A DNA stretch of 64,000 nucleotides from Hibiscus mutabilis (taxonomy: Eukaryota > Streptophyta > Magnoliopsida > Malvales > Malvaceae). The position numbers and the translations under genes were made by a program. Below the pieces are notes generated by a model. It did not search any database. It was not told where the DNA came from and was given only the letters and a program-made list of their open reading frames with translations. The stretch lies in contig CM033721.1 in assembly GCA_019671005.1 (NCBI GenBank), positions 53,078,364 through 53,142,363 on the forward strand. The letters run 5' to 3'. This document shows, piece by piece, positions 11,974 through 24,400 of this stretch. Numbering within the stretch: the stretch's first letter is position 1; the number at the start of each line of letters is the position of its first letter.

Positions 11974-14698
11974 TATAATGACCCGAACTTTGGGTTAGCA
12001 AATCAGGCCTCAGGGCTGGTTTATGAGCTTTTATTTTAGAAGCCCAAGTGAGGTGGTTTTGTTGGCCCATTATTTTGAGGAAAAAAATATGAGAGAAAGG
12101 GGATATAATGTTGGAAAGAGAAAAAGGTAAAAAGTTGATGGGAGAGAGAGAAGAAGAAATGAGAGAAAGTTAAGGAGGAGAATTTCAAATTCGATCTATG
12201 GAGATCGAGCAGTCCGTTGTCGACACCTCCATCGCAATTGTGTTCATCTCGTCAAGACGAGTTCGCCGGTACCAGCGGCACCGCCATCGGAGCCGTCATC
12301 GGAGTGAATGAGAGAAAAAAAATCTGAGTTTTGAGTTGGGGTAGTTCGAGTGTTTGAATCAAAAAATGGAGGCTACCATCTCGTTCACCAGCTCGAGAAC
12401 AGTCGGTCGGTGAAGTTTGGTCACCGAAAACTGCCAGAATCCGCCACACGCACCACCGGCCGCGAGTGGGCTTCGTTGTGGGCGGTTGGAGCCATATGAG
12501 CTAACCTGGGCCATTTAATTGAGCCGCCAAGCCATTTGACTGAGCCGCAAAGTTGTTTGACTGAGTCGTTGACCATTGACCAACTGCGGACCGTTGAGTT
12601 TTTCTGGGGGACCCTACCCAGGGGTTTCTCGACGTCCCGGATCCTATGACACAATCCATTTCACCAAATTCGGACCCAAAAGCTATTTTTAAACGTTTGA
12701 TCTTGTGAATTTAATAGGGGGATGTATGAATTAATGTAGTTTCGTATTCATTGGTATACAAAGATTATTCAGGATTAGATATCGGGTCAAGTGGAATATT
12801 CGGGAAGTTTATATAAGTATTTTAGCGATATCAACTTAAGTTTAGTACACCTCGGACTCATATTGCTTTGTGAGCACCATAAGCGTAATTGCCTTGCTTG
12901 TTAGTGGTTACAAAATAGGTTGATGATCGATAAGCATGTGTTGAGACTGGTATTATGACACTTGATATATCTATGAGATGCATGATGATATTACGAATAT
13001 GATGAGACTCGTGAGAGACCTTAAAGACCGTGTAGGGTCGCTTGAGATGATTGTATGATTACTTGATGAATTGTGATGCTTGTATGCTTATTTGAATAGA
13101 TTGACATAGTTCGCTGGAAAATGTGTGTGTAAGAGACAAGTAATGGTAACGTTCAAATTAAATGATTATGAAGCCGATAATTAATATTAATTGATTAAAT
13201 GTGCTAGCAAACAAACCAAAATGAATTTCATAAGCTTTAGGGGTCGAATAAAGTATTGTTAAACTCTAATTCATGATAATGGTGCGAACTCGTGAATAGG
13301 GTATCGATACGAACTTTGGTCGTACTAGTACGCGATTAGGAGTCGTATCGGTATGGGTAGACCCATATCGGTACTTGTAGAAATTATTGATTTCCAATGA
13401 CCAGTTTTAGTATCGGTACGCATGTGAGTACCGATACTCGAGGGCACCATATCGATACTTGTGTACGAGTACTGGTACCCGATACGATAAATAATATATA
13501 AATACAAGTTAATGATAGAAATCGATGTGAATATTAATAATGGAATTACACCTTGAATAAATGTGATAACATGGATTAATGGAGCTAATGAACGAGATTA
13601 ATTATATACGAGCCTAATGAGTAATAAATCGGTAAATATTAAGTGACTTGTTTGTAATAGAAACTATAGGGATCCTTGGTGGATCGTGTGATATTGCATG
13701 CCAAGTATGGACACTTGTTTGATTGAGTTACCATTGATTGGTGGGATTCAGATACCCAGTGAGAGAATGAGTGTATTGCAACACCATGGTTAAAGATTCC
13801 CGAATGTAGGATCCTGATGCTTAGTGGACGCGAGCCTTATTCGAAGATGCTTGATGATAGATTCCGAGCATAGGTATATGATCCAGATGCTTAGTGGTTA
13901 CGGGCCTCACCTCTACGAGTGTATGATCCCAATGCTTTATGGTTGTGGGCCTCACTCAAAGTAGACAATCCTAATGCTTTGTGGACGCGGGTGTCACTCG
14001 GAGTAGGCGATCTCGATGCTTTGTAGACAAAGACGTTACTCTTATATTGTGGTAAAATGCTTGTATACTATATGATTTGGCGGCTAAAGGTAGCGCCATA
14101 ATTATATGATGTTATTGCCATGTCTTGAGTATGGTTGGGCCTTGTATGCCACGTATGATGATTGCTATGATGAGAGCATGTGTTTAGACGACTAGTGGTA
14201 GTGCCACATATTGATTTATCTCTCATTATTGCTCGTACTAGCTTGCATGCTTATGTTTATGATTAACATAAAGTATAGTAGAGTAGATGTGTACCATTGA
14301 GCTACCACTGAGCTTTGTAAGCTCAACGCAAAGAATCATTGTTTCTGTCGTAGGTTGATCGTTGGATTGTAAGACCGAGGAGTACTATCAGTATGAGGTT
14401 CCAACATGTCGTGATCTCTGGAGTACTGTACTTGTGTTTAGTGGGTTATGTATTCATAAGACCTTACGTGATTGAGTATGTATTTTTTATTTTGAAATTG
14501 TATAAATCAAATTGAATGTTTAAATGTTTTAAATTGAATTAGAGCTCATTTGTGTTGTTTTGATTATTTAACTATATTTTAATTATGGGCTTTAAATGTT
14601 TTAGAAATAATTTGTTTGGGGTAAAACCAGTTTAAAACTTTTATGGTTTTGGATTGGGCTTGAGGCCCAATGGTGACATCCGGATCCAGGGTGTTACA
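11974..14698 (+). repeat. 5' LTR of gypsy-1
   Basis: Complete 2725-bp LTR: left end next to TSD TCTTC, right end ccagggtgttaca, then the primer binding site. It includes a cluster of gtatcgatac palindromes (13290-13490) and a degenerate internal repeat (13790-14045). Open frames at 12252-12654 are not supported as genes. Confidence 0.8.
13790..14045 (+). repeat. Degenerate 45-60-bp tandem motif inside the gypsy-1 LTR
   Basis: The phrase gatcc-gatgcttagtggacgcg-cctcact, with variants, recurs five times, near 13815, 13880, 13925, 13970 and 14010. The 3' LTR retains two copies (about 17878-17945), and its truncation point lies inside this array. Recombination between motif copies may therefore have deleted the LTR front. 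Confidence 0.65.
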
Positions 14699-17600
14699 AG
14701 AGTGGTATTAGAGCTTAGGTTTAGCCAGTTCTAGGAAACCCCGGGGTGATATAGGTGTTTTGATAAAGTGTCTAGTAAATACAACTCCTTAAATTAAGTT
14801 CATACTCCTTAAGACTGGAATCTCAATAGTGCATCCAATGTTGCAACGATAAAATGGTTACGTTCGTGGTCGAGAGAGCCGAGTTAAGTGTGTTGAGCTG
14901 CTCATAGAAGTGACTCCGAGGGCAGGGACACCCTGGATTATTGAGACACGAGTTAGTTGAATGATGTCAGAGTCGAGGATGTGTCCTTCTCCCGCCATCT
15001 AAATGGTGTCTTCATTATGTGTTGTGGTCATTCTAAAACCTTCGGATACGTTATGAGAGTTTGTGGTAAGGAATTTTCATCGTTATGCGTGAATAACAGT
15101 TGTATTATGGGTTTGGACAAACCACTTTCAGAATCGATCAGTGGATACATGTTAGTTGGAGGACCCTTTGTTCGCTTAAAAATAAGTCTTGTTGATACTT
15201 GGAGAGTATCATCACCCTTCTTAGAGGTGTTTCTTAGAGATAGTGGGTTCGGAATCCACTAGTTCGTTAGAATGTGGCTAAAGTTAGACGTTCTACGAGT
15301 ATGAGAGAGCTATCTTCTTGGGAGTTATTGCACCTTGGAAATTGTTTTGGGTAATCAAACGTGATGCTAGTCAGTAATGTCGAAAGTGGTGCTCGAGGCT
15401 CCAAGACCTCGAGGGAGCCCAACCTTTAGTAATGAGGATGTTTGGACTGTTACCCTTTTACCATGAATTTTGTGGAGTTGTTTAGAGAACAACACAATGG
15501 GGTTATGAGACATGTTTGAATGGTGGGCATATGCTGATGTGTATAGTTCGATGTTTGAGAACTTTCAGACTGCCAGAGTGTTTGTTTATGCTTCTTGGAG
15601 GAGTCGTCAAGACTTCTTTCCTACCAAGAACATGAGTGGATGTTGAAAAAAGATCGAGTTGGACGTTAGTTCCTATTACCATTGTTAGAGGATGTCACCC
15701 AGTTAAGAGAGTCAGAGATTCAGTTGCGAAGGCGTGACCCGAACGAGGTTTATTTTGTCTAAGTGTTTCACCCAAAGGAGAGCCAGACTTGTTTGCTAAT
15801 AAGAAGTTGGTTCATTGAGGGGATGCTTAAACTGTTGACAGCTTGTTAAGTGAAAGTGGAAGACTGTTACTTGTCTCCTGAGATGGATGACTCGTTTAAC
15901 TGATTGTGAAGTACTCGTGTGTTTTTTGGGATTGATTTGTGAATGAGATGGTTATGGTTAAAGTGTTAGAGGCTAGTAGTTTCAAAATGAATTTTGGGAT
16001 GAAGAATTCTCTCTTTAGACCATGTCATGGTAACATTTGAAGTCATAGAAATGTTTGGGGTGTTTCAACGGTGATAAAGATTGGCTCCATCGTGTTGTCT
16101 CTCAAATATAAGTTAATGCTTTGCATGACACGTGTGAATACAAGGAATATGAGATAATGAGTGTTGGAAAGATAATTACTATAATGGCCTTGTGTATAAG
16201 AAATGTTAGTTACCGTGTAATCAGTTAAGGAAGCAAGGGTTGAGACTTCGTAAATGCTTTTATTTGTAACGTAATTTCTTTGGAAGGAGCCAATGAACAT
16301 TGGTAGAGATTCGAGTCGCATGAGATCGTTATGTTGTGACAGTTGTGTTGACCCAATTAAAGTTAAGTAAGATTCGAGACCTCGAGGATGTTTTGTTGTG
16401 TCATCAGAGCTGCATTTTTGCGCTAGAAGAGGGAATTGTGTGCTTACCCCAACAATGTGAAGTTTTAGGTACTTGATCTTTAAGGAGTTTGAGTTTTGGA
16501 TAACGACATAAGTTGGGTAGTTGAGAATTATGGATCGTATGACCGATTCACCACCTGAGTAAAGTGAACTTGGTAAGTGATGAAGTGTACGAAGTTAGTT
16601 TAGATTTGAGTATTAGGTTGCCCATGTGGGGAGATCAATGATTTCAAGTGATAGTCATGTAAAGGAGTATCAATACCAACTCCATACGGTATTGGTACTT
16701 GTTTTTTTAGGTGCTGATATTGATCGACCAACATCGATACCCTTGTGGGTTATATGGTCAAGCTTCGTTTAGTTTTGGAAGCCGTTAGAAGTATCATTTG
16801 CTTATATTTAAGTGGGCTCAATGTTATGATTAGATTTAGGTCTGATGGTTTTTTATGAACCTTGAGATCTTGTTGTGAATGTTTTAGAGAATGCATCATG
16901 GCAAAAGATTTTTCCTATATGGTATAGTGGTCAGAATAAAACAAATTTTGAGAGTGACAGTTTGTGTGTAACTTTTGTAGCGTGTTTTGGGAGATAGTGT
17001 GGAGTCTTGTTTTTGAGATAGTGACAAGTGGTTAACTTGTTGTTAGTTGGGAGTCGGGCATTGAGGTTGTTAGAGTTGTAACGATGTTTGGATATTCCTT
17101 AGTGGAAATTAAATAGATGACCATGGATCTCGTAAAAGATTGGTGAATACACAATTTCGATGAGATTTCCTTGAGTAATGATATTTTCTTTGGTATGAAT
17201 TGTTTGTTATTTTTGGTAAATGTGAGATCTAGATAGAAAGTCTACTTAGTTTGATTGTGAGTCGAGTTGTACGACACTACGGTGTGTACATGCTACCTTT
17301 TGGGTACAAGATTCGAGGGTCGTGTTGGAACCTTATCCCTTGGTGGGATTTCATGCGAGGACAGATCTGAGTTATGAGGACTGCTTTAGTTGCTGATATG
17401 AGTTATCATGTCAAGGTTGAGGTAAGTTATTAATGCAAGTTGAGACGCCGTTAGTTTTCAAAAGTCTTGCACCGGGCAAGCAATGATAATGATAAAGGAC
17501 GACAATAGAATTAAAGTCTCCTTCAGGAGTTGCCATGATAAGAAATCGTTTTGTTTGGTTGTAAGGTTGTCTAACCTCCTGTTCCTTTAGATCATGCGGA

Positions 17601-17877
17601 ATTGTGGAAGGATTTTGTTGTGCAACAATCTTGTGAGATCTACAACATAAGTTAAGTTTCCTTGATGACATATTTGTGTGACGCTTTGGTCAAGGTACTG
17701 CTGGGTTTGTTTTATGGCTTTGGTTATGCACTGAATAGTGATGGATCTCTTTAAAGGAAATGGTCAGTTGAATTAGGTTGTACCGAGCAAGGATGTATTT
17801 CTTCTAAGAGAGAGGATCAGTTCAGATTATGTTTGTATCGTTTGAAGTCAATAATTATATTTGACAAGGGTTGTACA
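14699..17877 (+). pseudogene. Internal region of gypsy-1 without recognisable gag-pol
   Basis: After the primer binding site (14703-14714) there are 3.2 kb with only short open frames (for example 14957-15262 plus). I recognise no zinc knuckle, protease, RT or integrase signature in any frame. It is either a strongly decayed gag-pol or a non-autonomous filler. A gtatcgatac-type stretch occurs at 16665-16745. Confidence 0.55.
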
Positions 17878-18592
17878 GATGCTTTGTGGACGCGGGCGTC
17901 ACTCGGAGTAGACGATCCCGATGCTTTGTAGACGCGGACGTCACTTCTATATTATGGTAAAATGCTTGTATGTTATATGATTTGGCGGCTAGAGGTAGCG
18001 CCATAATTATATGATGTTATTGTTATGTCTGAGTATGGTTGGGCCTTGTGTGCCACATATGATGATTGCTATCATGGGGGCATGTGTTTAGGCGACTAGT
18101 GGTAGCGCCACGTGTTGATTTATCTCTCATTATTGCTCGTACTAGCTTGTATGCTTATGTTTATGATTAACATGAAGTATAGTAGAGTAGATGTGTACCA
18201 CTGAGCTTTGTAAGCTCAGCGCTTAAAATTGTTGTTTCCGTGCGTAGGTTGATCGTTAGATCATGGAATCGAGGAGCACTATCAATACGAGGTTCCAGCA
18301 TATGGTGATCTCCAGAGTACGGTACTTGTGTTTAGTGAGCTATGTATTCATAGGACCTTACTTGGTTGAGTCTGTATTTCTTATTTTGAAATTGTATAAA
18401 TCAAATCAAATGTTCAAATGTTTTAAATTGAATTGGAGCTCATTTGAACTATTTTGATTATTTAACTATATTTCAATTGTGGGCTTTAAATGTTTTGAAA
18501 ATAATTTGTTTGGGCTAAATCCAGTTTGAAAATTTTATGGTTTTGGATTGGGCTTGAGGCCCAATGGTGACATCCGGGTCGATAGTGTTACA
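17878..18592 (+). repeat. Truncated 3' LTR of gypsy-1
   Basis: 715 bp closely matching the terminal part of the 5' LTR, ending gatagtgttaca at 18592 directly before TSD TCTTC. The front of the LTR and the polypurine tract are missing. Confidence 0.8.
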
Positions 18593-19075
18593 TCTTCAAC
18601 AACTAGACAACCATTCTAAAGTATTCAGACACATATCTAACTTCTTTGAACTCAAATTGCAAAATTATTGTAACCCACTTGAGTAATTTTCATTGTATCC
18701 TATTTTTTTCATCAAGTTTGTGGTTTTTAGTAAACTTTGAATTGTACAAACAATCTTCATTTAGAGGAATTTCATAGTTTGCTTCTTTGTATCTACCTTT
18801 AGGAAAAATGGATTACTAGACTTTAGGCTATAAGTCAAGGTGTTTGTGAGGTCCTCTCCTTTAGCCGAAAAGGAAAGATAAATTAGTAAATTTGTAAAAA
18901 TCCTTAGTGTGGATAGCTAAGATAGTTGATGTAGACATTGTTTAGAAGGTTGAACCACTCTAACTACTTGTGAAAATTTTCTTTCTTTTTGCTCTTTGCT
19001 TCCACCAAATTTTTATTTGCCAATTCACCCCCTCTTGGCTATTTTCATTGATTGATCAACTTAACAATTTATAAA
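18593..19075 (+). mobile_element. Right part of the copia-type LTR remnant
   Basis: This continues the sequence broken by gypsy-1. The end matches the LTR at 63100-63340 in several phrases: a tagtgtggatagctaagatag-like stretch, caaccactctaa, cttccaccaa and aattcaccccctcttggc. No primer binding site or gag follows, so it may be a solo or truncated LTR. Confidence 0.55.
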
Positions 19076-19082
19076 CTATCGT

Positions 19083-19347
19083 AAAAGTCTTCGATTGTAT
19101 CTAGTTATGCTAAGCGTACTAATATTCCTTGAACATATTTTCAATAGAATCATCCTTGTATTAGAGTAGTAATAAAACCAAAATTCTTCTTTATTTTTTT
19201 GACATAAGATATTAATGAGCATCAGTTTGATGTAGAAAATCGAAAGAAAAAATGAGTTTTATTGTTACTCTAATACAAGGTTGATTCTACTGAAAATAGG
19301 TTTAACGAATGATAATACTCAAACTAACAAAGTCGAAGACTTTTTTT
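19083..19347. mobile_element. Foldback MITE, about 265 bp
   Basis: The left arm, about 19085-19180 (aaaagtcttcgattgtatct onward), is the near-complement of the right arm, about 19255-19345 (ending caaagtcgaagactttt). Shared phrases on opposite strands include ctctaatacaaggttgattct. The two arms of about 90 bp could form a long hairpin. No clear TSD was seen. Confidence 0.65.
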
Positions 19348-20080
19348 AGGAAAATGTTCAATTTTTAATACTTCATAAACATTTTTAAATTTTTAATTAT
19401 TATATTTAAATTTTTATCATTTTATAATTTCTAGTACATTTTATTTTCATTATTTTTGAATATTTTATTTATTTATATTAAGTTTATGATTTTTTTATAA
19501 AAATTAAAGAATATTTTGATTTTTTGAGAGAGTTCTCACTTTGCTTATTTTTAAAATTATCAGGGACTCAAAGAAAATTTTCACCAATTTGTTAGTCGAA
19601 TTTTGATATATTTCGTTTGTAAAAGTTCAACTCGAAAAACTAAATTATTTATCCAATTCTATTCAAAAACTAAATAAATTAATTAAATCAATTTCAAATT
19701 TAAACAAATTATTTATCCAATTTTAATATTTTTAAAATTTTAGTAATTTCCTAAATTCTTATTTTCAACTTAAATATTAAATAAGTTGTCAAACTTTCAA
19801 TTAAAATCAATTATGCCCTTGAACTCTGCAAAAAAGAACAATTATACTCTTAAATTCGGTTAAAAAATCAATTCAGCCCATCTACCACATCATCATCTCA
19901 ATTGTACTGCTACGTCAGCATCGTGGACTATCGCACCAACATAGTAACTATCAACGTCGGTCAAATAGTCAATTTGATGCAATTTTTGAACTGAAACAAC
20001 TAATTGGGTGTGTTTTTCAGTGAGAGATAATTGATTTTTTGAGTTGAACTCGAGGGCAAATACTTTTAGCCAAAATAATA

Positions 20081-20534
20081 ATTTAAACTTTTAAAGACTA
20101 TAAGGTAATTGTAGAGTCAATTGCAATAAAACTTTTAATGCTTTCAAATATCGGAGAATATGAAAAAACGGTCTTCACATAAAATAAAATCGCCACAAAA
20201 TCAAGTAAGGCATGATATAATGTAACAAGATTAAATTATAAAATATAAATATCACATTTTTAATTGTTTTTATGTTCTTAAATAAATAAAATTAAGTAAA
20301 TCAAAATTTTGGATTTATTATAATTCATTATTTTTTATATTTTATATAAATATCAAATTTATTTCAAATTTAAATTTTTTTATTTTTTTTAAAATTTTAA
20401 TGCTTTTAAGAAAATATAATTTTTAGTTAATCAAAAATTGCAGAGGCAAAGAATTATGAATATACATAAACATATACTATCTTGTTATCATTTAAGGCTA
20501 TTCAAAATATATTATTTTGTTTTAAAAAATATAA
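20081..20534. other. AT-rich spacer
   Basis: Very AT-rich sequence between the MULE-like element and the hAT-like MITE. I see no gene, RNA or repeat structure worth naming. Confidence 0.4.
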
Positions 20535-20542
20535 CTGATAAT

Positions 20543-21196
20543 TAGGGGTGTTTAAAGCTGGGCACCCGAACTTTCGAGTACTCGACACTTCGGGGTACGG
20601 TTCCTCGGGTAGTACACATTTCGGCTTGTGTCCCGACTTATAATTATTGGGTACCCATAAAATTCAGGTACTCACAAAATCGAGTACGGGATACCCGGTT
20701 CACATTATTTATTTATTTTTAAGATAAAAATATTTAGATATATATATATTAAACAAATATTAATAATTTGAAGTTAGTTTTAAGATATATATATATATAT
20801 ATATATATTAGAATTTATCACCAAAAGAATACATTAAAAATATTAATATCGTTTTTTCCTTGAATCTTGTACTAGCAAATTAATACAAATATTTTAGAAA
20901 AAAATTAAAACTTAAAAGATTTAAATTTAGAAGGAATTTAAATATTTAAATTTAGTTTTAGGATAAAAATATTAAGAATGTAAAATAAAGATATAATTTA
21001 AAATTAAAAAAATAAATATATTAAAAGTATCAGGTTGGGTCGGATACCCAATTACAAAAATTTGACTTAAATTCGACCCAATTACGCGAGAAAAAATTTA
21101 GATTGGGTACTCAGCCCCGTGGAATAATTTTTTTTAAAATTATTTATTTTTTAAGGTTTAAATCGAGTCAATAAACTAGTATTTTTAAACACCCTA
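20543..21196. mobile_element. hAT-like non-autonomous element, 654 bp
   Basis: The ends are taggggtgtttaaa (20543) and, reverse-complemented from 21196, tagggtgtttaaa. An exact 8-bp duplication CTGATAAT flanks it (20535-20542 and 21197-21204). TAGGGGTG ends with an 8-bp TSD are characteristic of plant hAT elements. The interior contains gggtaccc-type motifs and a TA dinucleotide run near 20785-20810. No transposase. Confidence 0.8.
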
Positions 21197-21204
21197 CTGA
21201 TAAT

Positions 21205-21476
21205 TGATTCATATAAGGGCTTAGGGCTTATTTAACTTAGTTTTCGGGTACGGGCTCATTTGATATTCAAGAAAAAAAACATCTAATGTTTTGGAATTAA
21301 AAAAAAAACAAAACTACCGTTAAAGAGAAATAAAATACAAGAAGAAAAGTGTAAGAACTGAACCCTAAACTACTCTTCTTCGATCCCATTCGTTTCAAGG
21401 AACAGAAATGGAAGGGGGGAACCATTCATGAAATAGAAGAAAAGAGTTCACGGTTTTTTTTCCAGTTTTCTTTGCA
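21205..21476 (+). promoter_or_regulatory. Upstream region of the symplekin gene
   Basis: A short interval between the hAT-like element and the ATG at 21477. It contains the phrase gaaccctaaactactc near 21360 and a purine-rich leader; no obvious TATA box close to a plausible start. The hAT element thus sits about 280 bp upstream of the start codon. Confidence 0.4.
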
Positions 21477-24400
21477 ATGGTAGGGATCATGAATCCAGTT
21501 TCGAGAGAAAAGCTCGCGAGTTTATCCAACTCAGTGAAGTTTGCTATTAACTTAGGCCCGAAACTAGAGCTTTGTCGTCAATTGAAGCGTGATTTGTTGG
21601 AGGAAGACGCTGCTGCTTTGTCCGAGTTCCTTCCTCGTATCTTCGACCTTTACTCCGACCCGTCCGGCCCGGTTCGTAAGCTTGCTACCGAGTACGCCTC
21701 CTCTAAAACCCCTATCTCAATCCGCACTATTTTAGCTATTTTATTGCTTATAATTAGCGGGTTTTTTAAATTAAATGCAGGATTATTGGTGAAATTGGAG
21801 TGAAGCACGTTGAATTTGTACCTGAAATTGCACCCTTTCTTATTACTGTTTTGGAAGATGCTACACCTGCTGTTGCTCGACAATCTATTTCTTGCTGCAT
21901 TGATTTGTTTCGTCTTACTCTCGAAAAGATTGCAATTCAGGTTGGTTTACATAAGCTTCTTTTGTGGAACCTTAATCTGTGAATACTAGATTTTCAAGGA
22001 TTCAATTATTCATAAGAAAAACTGTTTAATTTTGTTTTCACTTGCTGTTGCACTGTGTTTCATGTCAGTTTCTAGAAGGTGATGGATGATTTGGCATCAT
22101 TTAAGCTCTACATTGACCTCTCTCATTAGGCAGTAGTCTATTTGCAGCTTGCTAACTTTATGTTGCACCTTTTACAAATTCACATGCTGTTTGTGTTTGT
22201 ATCAGGGCCTTCACTCCAGTGAATTGGACATTGATCTTGAATCATCATGGTCATGGATGTTAAAATTAAAGGAGAAAATATATTCTATAGCTTTCCAGGT
22301 AGCTTTTGATTCTTTCTGTTTCATGAGGATTTAAAAATTTGTTCATTGCCTGATTCATCATAAAATTTGATCAGCCTGGAATTGGTGGAATAAGATTGGT
22401 GGCACTGAAGTTTGTTGAAGCAGTAATTCTTCTTTATACTCCTAATCCTAACGGCTCTCCAGAGCCCCCTCCTAATGAAGGTAATTTACTTTAGATAATT
22501 GTCTCATCAAGGTTGGGTGCTTGAAGAAAAAGATTGTCATATTGTCATTTTAATACGTTATTGACTAGCACTTAACAAATTGTATTTGTTCTATAAAAAT
22601 TACTTTGTAGGAACCCCTATAGAGTTTAACATAACTTGGCTTCGTGGGCACCATCCTTTTCTCAATGTTGGGGATTTGTCAATTGAAGCTAGCCAACGTT
22701 TGGTTTTGTTGCTTGATCAGCTTAGATTTCCAACAGTGAAGTCTCTAACCATATCCATGATTGTGGTGCTTATTAACATGGAATCTCTATCTTTGACACT
22801 CATGTGAATTGTGAATAACCAGGTATGGTATCCATGCAATTTATTTCAACTGTGACTTATTTCTTGTTATTCAGTTCATCATCATGATACATGGAATCTC
22901 TATCTTTGACACTCATGTGAATTGTGAATAACCAGGAAATGATATCTATGTAAAACAGTTTTAATTTTCAATTCTGGTATAAAGATGATAACTGAAAATT
23001 GTAGTGTATATCAAATTTTTCCATCAAAAGTCCTGCGTGGAAAATGTATTACTGGTGTGCTATTATCCTTGAGTATGAACCTTCAAAAGTCCACTTTCTC
23101 GTACTTTACTTAATTTAAGGCATTAATAATAGTTCAAATTTTGGTTCACTTTTGATTATATTTCTGCTTTTACTTTATTGGGTTTCCATTATTTTTTCTT
23201 TGATATCAGTCTGTCAGCAATCGCAAAGAAGCGGCCTGCATATTATGGACGTATTCTACCAGTTTTACTCAGTTTGAATCCCCAAGCTTTGTTATCAAAG
23301 GGGTTCATGTCTATGGAGCAAATAATGCTTTGAAAAATGCCTTACTATCATGCTTGAAATGTTCTCACCCAAGTGCTGCACCGGTATTTATTCTAAATTA
23401 AACTTTCTTTTTTATATTGTTATCAATTACTAAGGTTGCATCTTCCTTTCTTCTTCGGTGTTTCTTTTACATTTTGCTTCTGACACACCCAAGTGCTGCA
23501 GTGGTATTTATTTTATGCTAAATGTTCTCTTTTAGACTCTTATCCATTAATAAAGTTGCATCTCCCTTTCTACTTTGGCGTTTCTTTCACAATTTACTTC
23601 ATCAATGAAGATACTTGTTTTCCATGTTCCTTCACGAATGGGTGGTCTATTATATTGGTTTTAAACACTCGGGTGTGATTTCTAATATGGTACCATTACT
23701 TATTTTTATTTGTTTATTTACCAGTAATTATAGTACTGTGATAATTATACTTCCATTACTTAGCATCCATCAAACACCAAAGTTGAGTACCTTACCTACT
23801 TTTTGTATATACTTTGTGTTTGGTTTATATAGTGGCGGGATCGTTTACTTGGTGCCTTGAAAGAGATAGAAGCTGGAGGACTGGCGGAGCTAGCTCTCAA
23901 CCAAGTTCACAAAGTTAATGGAAGTGTGGAAGATGAAAAAGATCATTCTTCAGTTATTAAGGTACCTACAATGTTGCTTCATGCATTTTATGATTTGCAT
24001 CTTTTATATGCACATGGAAGTATGTATATTGGACTTCTAACTATGTTTAAGAACTTACAGGAAGAAAAACCCATGACTAAAGCATGTGATGCTGTTGGTA
24101 GCAATGTGGGGAGGAAAAGATCTGGAACTGAGGACAGTAGTGATATGGCTGAAAATGATGATGTGTCTGGAAAACGTGTCAAGTCAACACCTAGTGTCTC
24201 AGAAGAGTCAACAAAAGAGTTAAACAGGAACACTTCTATGTCACAGGGTGATATTTCTTCAACTCAATCTACCACAAGAAAAGTATATGCTGATACCGGA
24301 CCAGTCCAGCAACTTGTTGCCATGTTTGGTGCCTTGGTTGCTCAAGGAGAAAAAGCTGTGGGATCTTTGGGGATTCTTATTTCAAGCATATCTGCTGACT

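Larger units (their letters stand above)
11974..18592 (+). mobile_element. Ty3/gypsy-like LTR retrotransposon (gypsy-1), decayed
   Basis: The element is flanked by a perfect 5-bp duplication TCTTC (11969-11973 and 18593-18597). The 5' LTR is 11974-14698 (2725 bp, starting tataatgacccgaac, ending ggtgttaca). The 3' LTR is only 17878-18592 and aligns with 5' LTR positions from about 13974 onward, so its first 2.0 kb is missing. A primer binding site tggtattagagc starts at 14703. The long LTR with a gtgttaca end resembles the Tekay/Del chromovirus type, an inference from LTR style only because no pol domain is readable. Confidence 0.8.
10771..20071. mobile_element. MULE-like element with long terminal inverted repeats, filled by nested retroelements
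   Basis: 10771-11090 and 19795-20071 are long, clearly alignable inverted copies: the outer ends are ggctaaaagggtattttgcc and, reverse-complemented, ggctaaaagtatttgccctc. The immediate outer flanks are an exact 9-bp direct repeat, aaaataata (10762-10770 and 20072-20080). Long TIRs with a 9-bp duplication are typical of Mutator-like elements. No transposase was recognised. Removing the gypsy insertion (6.6 kb) leaves about 2.7 kb, part of which is a copia-LTR remnant. 11091-11400 and 19348-19794 are AT-rich with nothing identifiable. The AT-rich flank means a chance TSD match is possible, but the inverted-repeat pairing supports one element. Confidence 0.65.

Noticed and set aside
12252..12654. 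Two minus-strand ORFs in 5' LTR of gypsy-1
   Set aside because: No domain signature and fully inside an LTR.
14703..14714. tRNA-like sequence
   Set aside because: It matches only the 3' end complement of initiator tRNA, as expected of a primer binding site; no tRNA gene is present.
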